This document shows, piece after piece, positions 19,401 to 25,400 of a stretch of DNA of 51,690 nucleotides; the stretch's first letter is position 1; the number at the start of each line of letters is the position of its first letter. The DNA comes from CAILUF01 sp964505265. GTDB taxonomy: Bacteria > Pseudomonadota > Alphaproteobacteria > Rickettsiales > UBA1997. Position numbers and translations under genes: made by a program. Where the stretch lies: contig CAZDGN010000010.1 in NCBI GenBank assembly GCA_964505265.1, positions 1 through 51,690 of the forward strand, given 5' to 3'. Below the pieces are notes generated by a model, which ran no database searches, had not been told where the DNA came from, and worked only from the letters and a program-made list of their open reading frames with translations.

Positions 19401-22400
19401 TTTGGTGGTTGTGCCCTGAAGGATTATATAGGCGGTGGCTCCAGTTCCATAGCTTTGAGAGGTATTTGTCGAAATTGAACATTGCCTAAAACAGCTATTC
19501 GCTTTTTCCCAACTTGAGCTTGGAACTGAGTGATTTGGGTAATTGGTGGTATCACTATGAGCATAGTTAGTTGAGCAGTTGCAATTAGTGGTAAGTGAAT
19601 ATGTTGAACCAGATCCCGATGCACTACAAGAAATAACTGCAGTATTGCCTGAATATCCGCCTGAATTTTGACAGGTTATTGAAGTTGATGATGATGACAA
19701 AGCTTTTGGAGTTGTTGAAGGAAGCCCCCATTTTAATAAATCATTGTCAGTCATATTGCAAATCGATATACAACTATTGCTCGATGTTGGTGTGGTTACC
19801 AATTTAAAATAATTAGTAGTACATCCACATGTTCCGCTCACAAGGGTTAAAACTTTGCCATTTGAATCACAATTATTGTAGGTTAGTGTAGTGGTGGTAT
19901 TGTAATTTGCTTTATTGCAATTAACTGTATTATTGGTTGTTCCGCTATAATCTATGGTTGTACTGCCACTATATCCATCTGTGTCATTTATAGTACATTT
20001 TATTCTCTCGCAAGTAGCGGTTGACCCAGAGCCACTCAAGACATAACCAGCATTGCAACTACAAGNNNNNNNNNNNNNNNNNNNNNNNNNNNNNNNNNNN
20101 NNNNNNNNNNNNNNNNNNNNNNNNNNNNNNNNNNNNNNNNNNNNNNNNNNNNNNNNNNNNNNNNNATAGCCAGTTTGAGCAGGAGCGGTACATTTTATTC
20201 TATTACAAGTAGCGGTTGACCCAGAGCCACTCAAGACATAACCAGCATTGCAACTACAAGATCCAGATACAACACCTAACGATGAGCCATTTACAGTACA
20301 GGAACCGAAGGTTATTTGATTTGAAGTATTAAAATTTGTACCATTACAACTAACTACATTATTAGTTGTTGAATAGTCTATTGCATTTGTTCCACTTCCA
20401 CTATAGCCAGTTTGAGCAGGAGCGGTACATTTTATTCTATTACAAGTAGCGGTTGACGACCCAGAGCCGCTCAAGACATATCCTGTATTACATGTGCAGG
20501 TTCCTGCTGGACTTGTGGTTGATTTTGAAGCTCCATTTGAATCACAAACAGGAAATGATAAGTCTATGGTATTGTTAAAATTAGTGCCATTGCATTTTCT
20601 TGTTGTTGCACCTCCAGAATAGCTTTCGCCACCACTATAACCTTGAGTTGCTGATGTAGTGCAAGCATTGATAGAGCAATTTGTGCCATCCGCTCTGTAG
20701 CCAGAATTGCAACCACAACCATTTCTTGTAATTGTAGCTTGACCACCATTTGAACCACATGTCCAATCAAAGGTTCCGTTTGAATTGGCCTTATTACAAC
20801 TAGTAGTTCCATAACCATAATAACCCCATTGCGATGTTATTCCCAAAGCATCTGGTGTGTAGCAATGGTTCCAAGTACAAGATGAGCCATTCCAATATCT
20901 ATTTGCATTACAACCGCAGTTATTACTGGCTTCATAATGTCCAGAATTACCGCATTCTCTGTATCCATCAACTTTAATTGCATCAATCCCATCGCAAAGA
21001 TCCTCAGAACCATTTTGTGTAGCACAAATAATCTGCGACCACATATTGCTATAATTCCAAGCAAGACCGGGATTGGACTCAGATGTTCCAGATGAAGAAT
21101 AAACCCAAGTATTATTCCAATATTGTCGATTAGTATTACCAGATTCCCACCAACATGAAAATTTAACCCTCATATGACCCCACATTTTAAGAGAACACCA
21201 TTTATCTTTCCAACCATTCCAACTATATTGACCCCAATAAGAGGTTTCCCAATTTACAAAATCAGTTTCTCCATCATAGTTTCCACCATCATATAATTTT
21301 ATTCCAAAAGAAGTTGCGGGGCAACTACAATAAATTTCTCTTGTTCCATAATCATAACCACTGCAACTATCAGACCTTACTTTACTTCCACTATTTATAC
21401 CATTGCACCCGTAATAAGTATCGGAATAGGCATTGGATATAAAGAATTCTTTTGAAATTTTTTGCAAAATATCTTTAATTGAATTTTTTGTACCTTGATA
21501 ATTTTCTGAAAGAGTAGCTTTACTATAATAAAATTTGTCATCAAAAATTAGGCGATTAGTATTCTTGGCAAGAATTATGTCGTAAATTTTTTCAGTGGTT
21601 TTGTTATACCCTTTGGTGGGTTTTTTGATATTGTTTGTAGCAAAAATTTTAACATCTTTTTTAGCAAATGGTTTTGAACCAAGTTTTTGAGCAAAATTTT
21701 GGTCTTTGATTAATTCAAATTTTATAGTTGGTAAATTTTTAAAGTTGATGCTACTTGTTGTTCCTGTGCTAGAGGAAGCTGTCCCAAAGCATCCTGTTTT
21801 TCCAGCTTTGCCACCTCCACCAACATGTACCTTGAAACTTTTACCAGCTTCGATGCGAAATTTTCCACGAACTCTTGAGCCTGCATTACCATCGGTGCCA
21901 GGTGCAATAGCTTCTCCACCACCGCCACCTCCGCCACCAATAATATCGTAATCGACATAGAAATAAATATCGGTTTTACCAATTACTGAAGATAAGGTTG
22001 GGATATTTATTGTGTAAACTCCTGGGGTGTTATAGGTGTAAACTGTTTTACTTGCTTCAGCAGTGTTATTTTCGGGTGCTACTTTGATTACAGCAGAACC
22101 GCTTTGTCCATCAAATAATCCAGTGTCATTTTCTGTGATATTGACTTTTCTTCCCGCATTTGCTCCAAGAGAAACTTCGCAAATGCTAAGGTGTAAATTT
22201 TGATCACAAAAAGATTTGCCATTTTGAGCTGGGGTAAATGCATAATTATTTACACCATTAACCGTGGTTACAAAAATTGAACCTTGGGATGCATTTGAGT
22301 TGCCACCTCCACCTCCACCTGTGCCGCCAATTTCTTCAATCGAAGCCTCGTTGCCATCTTGACCATTTCCAAGATTTTGTTGGCAAGTTGCAGGCATATA

Positions 22401-25400
22401 ACTGTCATAATTTAGAAAATCAGATAATGAAATATTGCAAGAATTTTTACCTACACATTTTAGAGCTAAAACTAATTTTGAATATAAGAAATCACAATTA
22501 TTGGTAGAGTCAATTTTTAAATCATATTCCGATGAATAATCTGGAGTTCCATAGCTGGCAAATGTTACTTTGCTCCAAATTGAATTTGTTGGAGCATTTA
22601 AAGTTAGAGTATTTGAATTGAATAATGAAATTATTTCTTCAGATGAATCTGAAGAAATGGATGAGACAGAGGAGCCATAATTCTGTTGAATTTTGAAAGA
22701 ATATTCTTTGCCTTGCTGGTTGTAAACCGATGCAGCTGGAAGAGGATTTGAAGATGAAACAGTGTAATCTGCTCCATTTGAGGTTTCGATTATGCTATCA
22801 AAATTATCGACAGTTATCCCAACATCATAGCTTCCAATACCAAAATCTTTTTTAGTTCCCTCATCATCATTAATTGGTTCATACGGATATGCAAAGCTGG
22901 ATGATCCAATGCAAGATTGTGCGGTTGAGACTACTGATTGCCCAATTCTTGGAGTTGATTTTGCCCATATTGCAAAGCCATGACCAGGATCGTTACCTAC
23001 AATTCCATTTACCGCACTACAATCTGAAACACATCCATTATTTAGGTTGGTCCAGTTACCAAGATGATTGCAAACCATTGATGGGCTTGCACCCAATGAT
23101 AAATATCCTAACTCATTATTGCATGTTCCATATACAATATGTTGATCAGGAGCATCTTCAGCATTTGGGGTGTATAAATAATTTTTGCTTCTAAGTGCAT
23201 ATCCAGTCGCAAAACTTGCCCCACCAGATTTTGCCCATAATTCTTTTAAGTAAGAATCATTTGAGTTATCAAGTTGAACATATCTTTGGCTTGATGAGTT
23301 AAAAGAAAAAGCATAGATTTTATCCTTTATTATGTTTGATATTGGATTCCCGCTGTTGTCGTATAATGGATAAGGAGTAAGATTAGTTGTGTAAACTACA
23401 TTGATCAAGCTTCCACCACTAATTGTTTCTGTAGATGTAAATGAAATTTTTTGTGCTGGGCTTGTGGCGATTATTTCAGCGGTTCTAATTGTTGAGGTGC
23501 TACCTGATTTTTCAATGATTATGCCAAAACTATTTAGATTATAAGATCCTGCATCTGATGGTAATTCAAAATTTATTGCTGGACAAGTTATTCTTTGGCA
23601 AGGATTTGAAACTTCTTCCCAAATTCCAATTTGGTTGCATTTTCTGGAAGGGGTAATGCCATCGGCATATGAGGTGGAATTAATTTTTCCAAAAATTGAC
23701 ATAATAACCCGTTCCTTTTCTTTATCACTTGGAGATGATGAAGAAGAGAGTGAGCTAATGTATGAACGAAGTTCGGGCGATCCTTCTCTAGAGTTGATTG
23801 GAAAGTAATTAGGGGTAGAATTTTCTTTTTTGAAACCAACATTGCAGGATATAAATGTTCCGTTCATTTTATTAACACCATTTATATTTTGTTGATTCCA
23901 AGATGCATATCCGTGAACCTTACCATTAAAGGATTTAAAAAATTTTGGTGGGTCATAAATTGGTGAATATTCACCTAAATCATTAGCCCCATTAGAAGGG
24001 GTTATTAAAACAGGACAGCTAAATTGTATACATGAGTTTCTAAATTGTGTCCAGTTTCCAGAACTACAGGTGGCGATTGGAACAAGCGAACCATTATTTT
24101 GATAAAAACCATTACATGTTCCTTCGATTGAATTTCCTTCAAATGCGGTATTGAATTCGCCATGTCCATTAGTATCGTTGAAGCGTTCTGTATGAGAAAT
24201 GTCTGGTACATCTAATTCAAGCAAATAGAATGGATCGGATCTGTTTGGATTTGGGGTTCTAACAAACGAAATCGGTGGACAGCTTTGTAAAAATTTAGTG
24301 TATTCAAAACATAATGTTGTACCTAGTTCTTTTGGTTTTGCTTCTCTGATTCTTTGATTTTCTGAGAGGATTAATGCTTGCGAATCTAAAAAACTGTATA
24401 ATGTACAATTTGGGAATCCTACACATTTTCCATCATAACTTGGCTCGCTTGGAATATTTTCAACAACATATTTTTTTATAGAAGGATCATCAAGAATATC
24501 TATTCCGCTTACAATACAAGCTTCATTATACCAGCCGTAAAAATTTCCAATTGCCGGGGCATTAAATCCATTTAAATTACTTGTATTGAGTTTGGAATTG
24601 GTTGAAGTATAAGGTAGACCTTTAAGTTTATTGCATTTAGGAAGTAAAACCTGATCGCAATATTTGCTGATTTTTTGCAAACTCAAAATTAATACTTCGT
24701 TTCTTGGATTTCTACTTATTTCATTTATAAGACTTTTTTCATTTTCAACACACTCAAAATTCAAAATTGTGCATTCGTGCCTTTCAATGCATATTGGGTA
24801 TCCTTGATTTGATATATTTCCGAGGCATTTTTTTAATTCAAATGTATTTTCTAAATTTGTCAATTTTGGTATGTTAATAGAATTTGTTGTAAATGTTGGG
24901 TAATTTGGATGATAAAATTTAACACTAAAATCAGTCTGGTTGTATAAAGTTTGATTTGCAGGGGTTGCTGGGTCAATTGATCCAATATATGCACCATTTG
25001 CTCTTTTTCTTGGAAAGCATCCAATTAAACTTTCTTTGGGATTTTGTCCTGTGATTATTTCTTTTTCAAATAGGCATACATTTGGTACTTTTTCAATATC
25101 GAATGATTTTTTCAGAAAAACAGTTTTTTCAATACCAGTGTAATCATTTAAACCCGCATTACGTAAATATATTTTGTAATCTGGACTAACCTCGCTATCA
25201 TAGTTGACTTTTATAATTTTATAATTTGTAACCGATGTTGGAGTGTCTTGAAGTGGATAGGAAGAGGATTTATTGCCCCAAACTATTTTGATTGCAGGAT
25301 TATAGAAATCTGTTTCGATTGCAGGATCGCAATTCACAGTGCCAGCACTTCCATCCCCAGTTCTGCATATTTCATCAATAAGCAAACTTGGTATAAAAAG

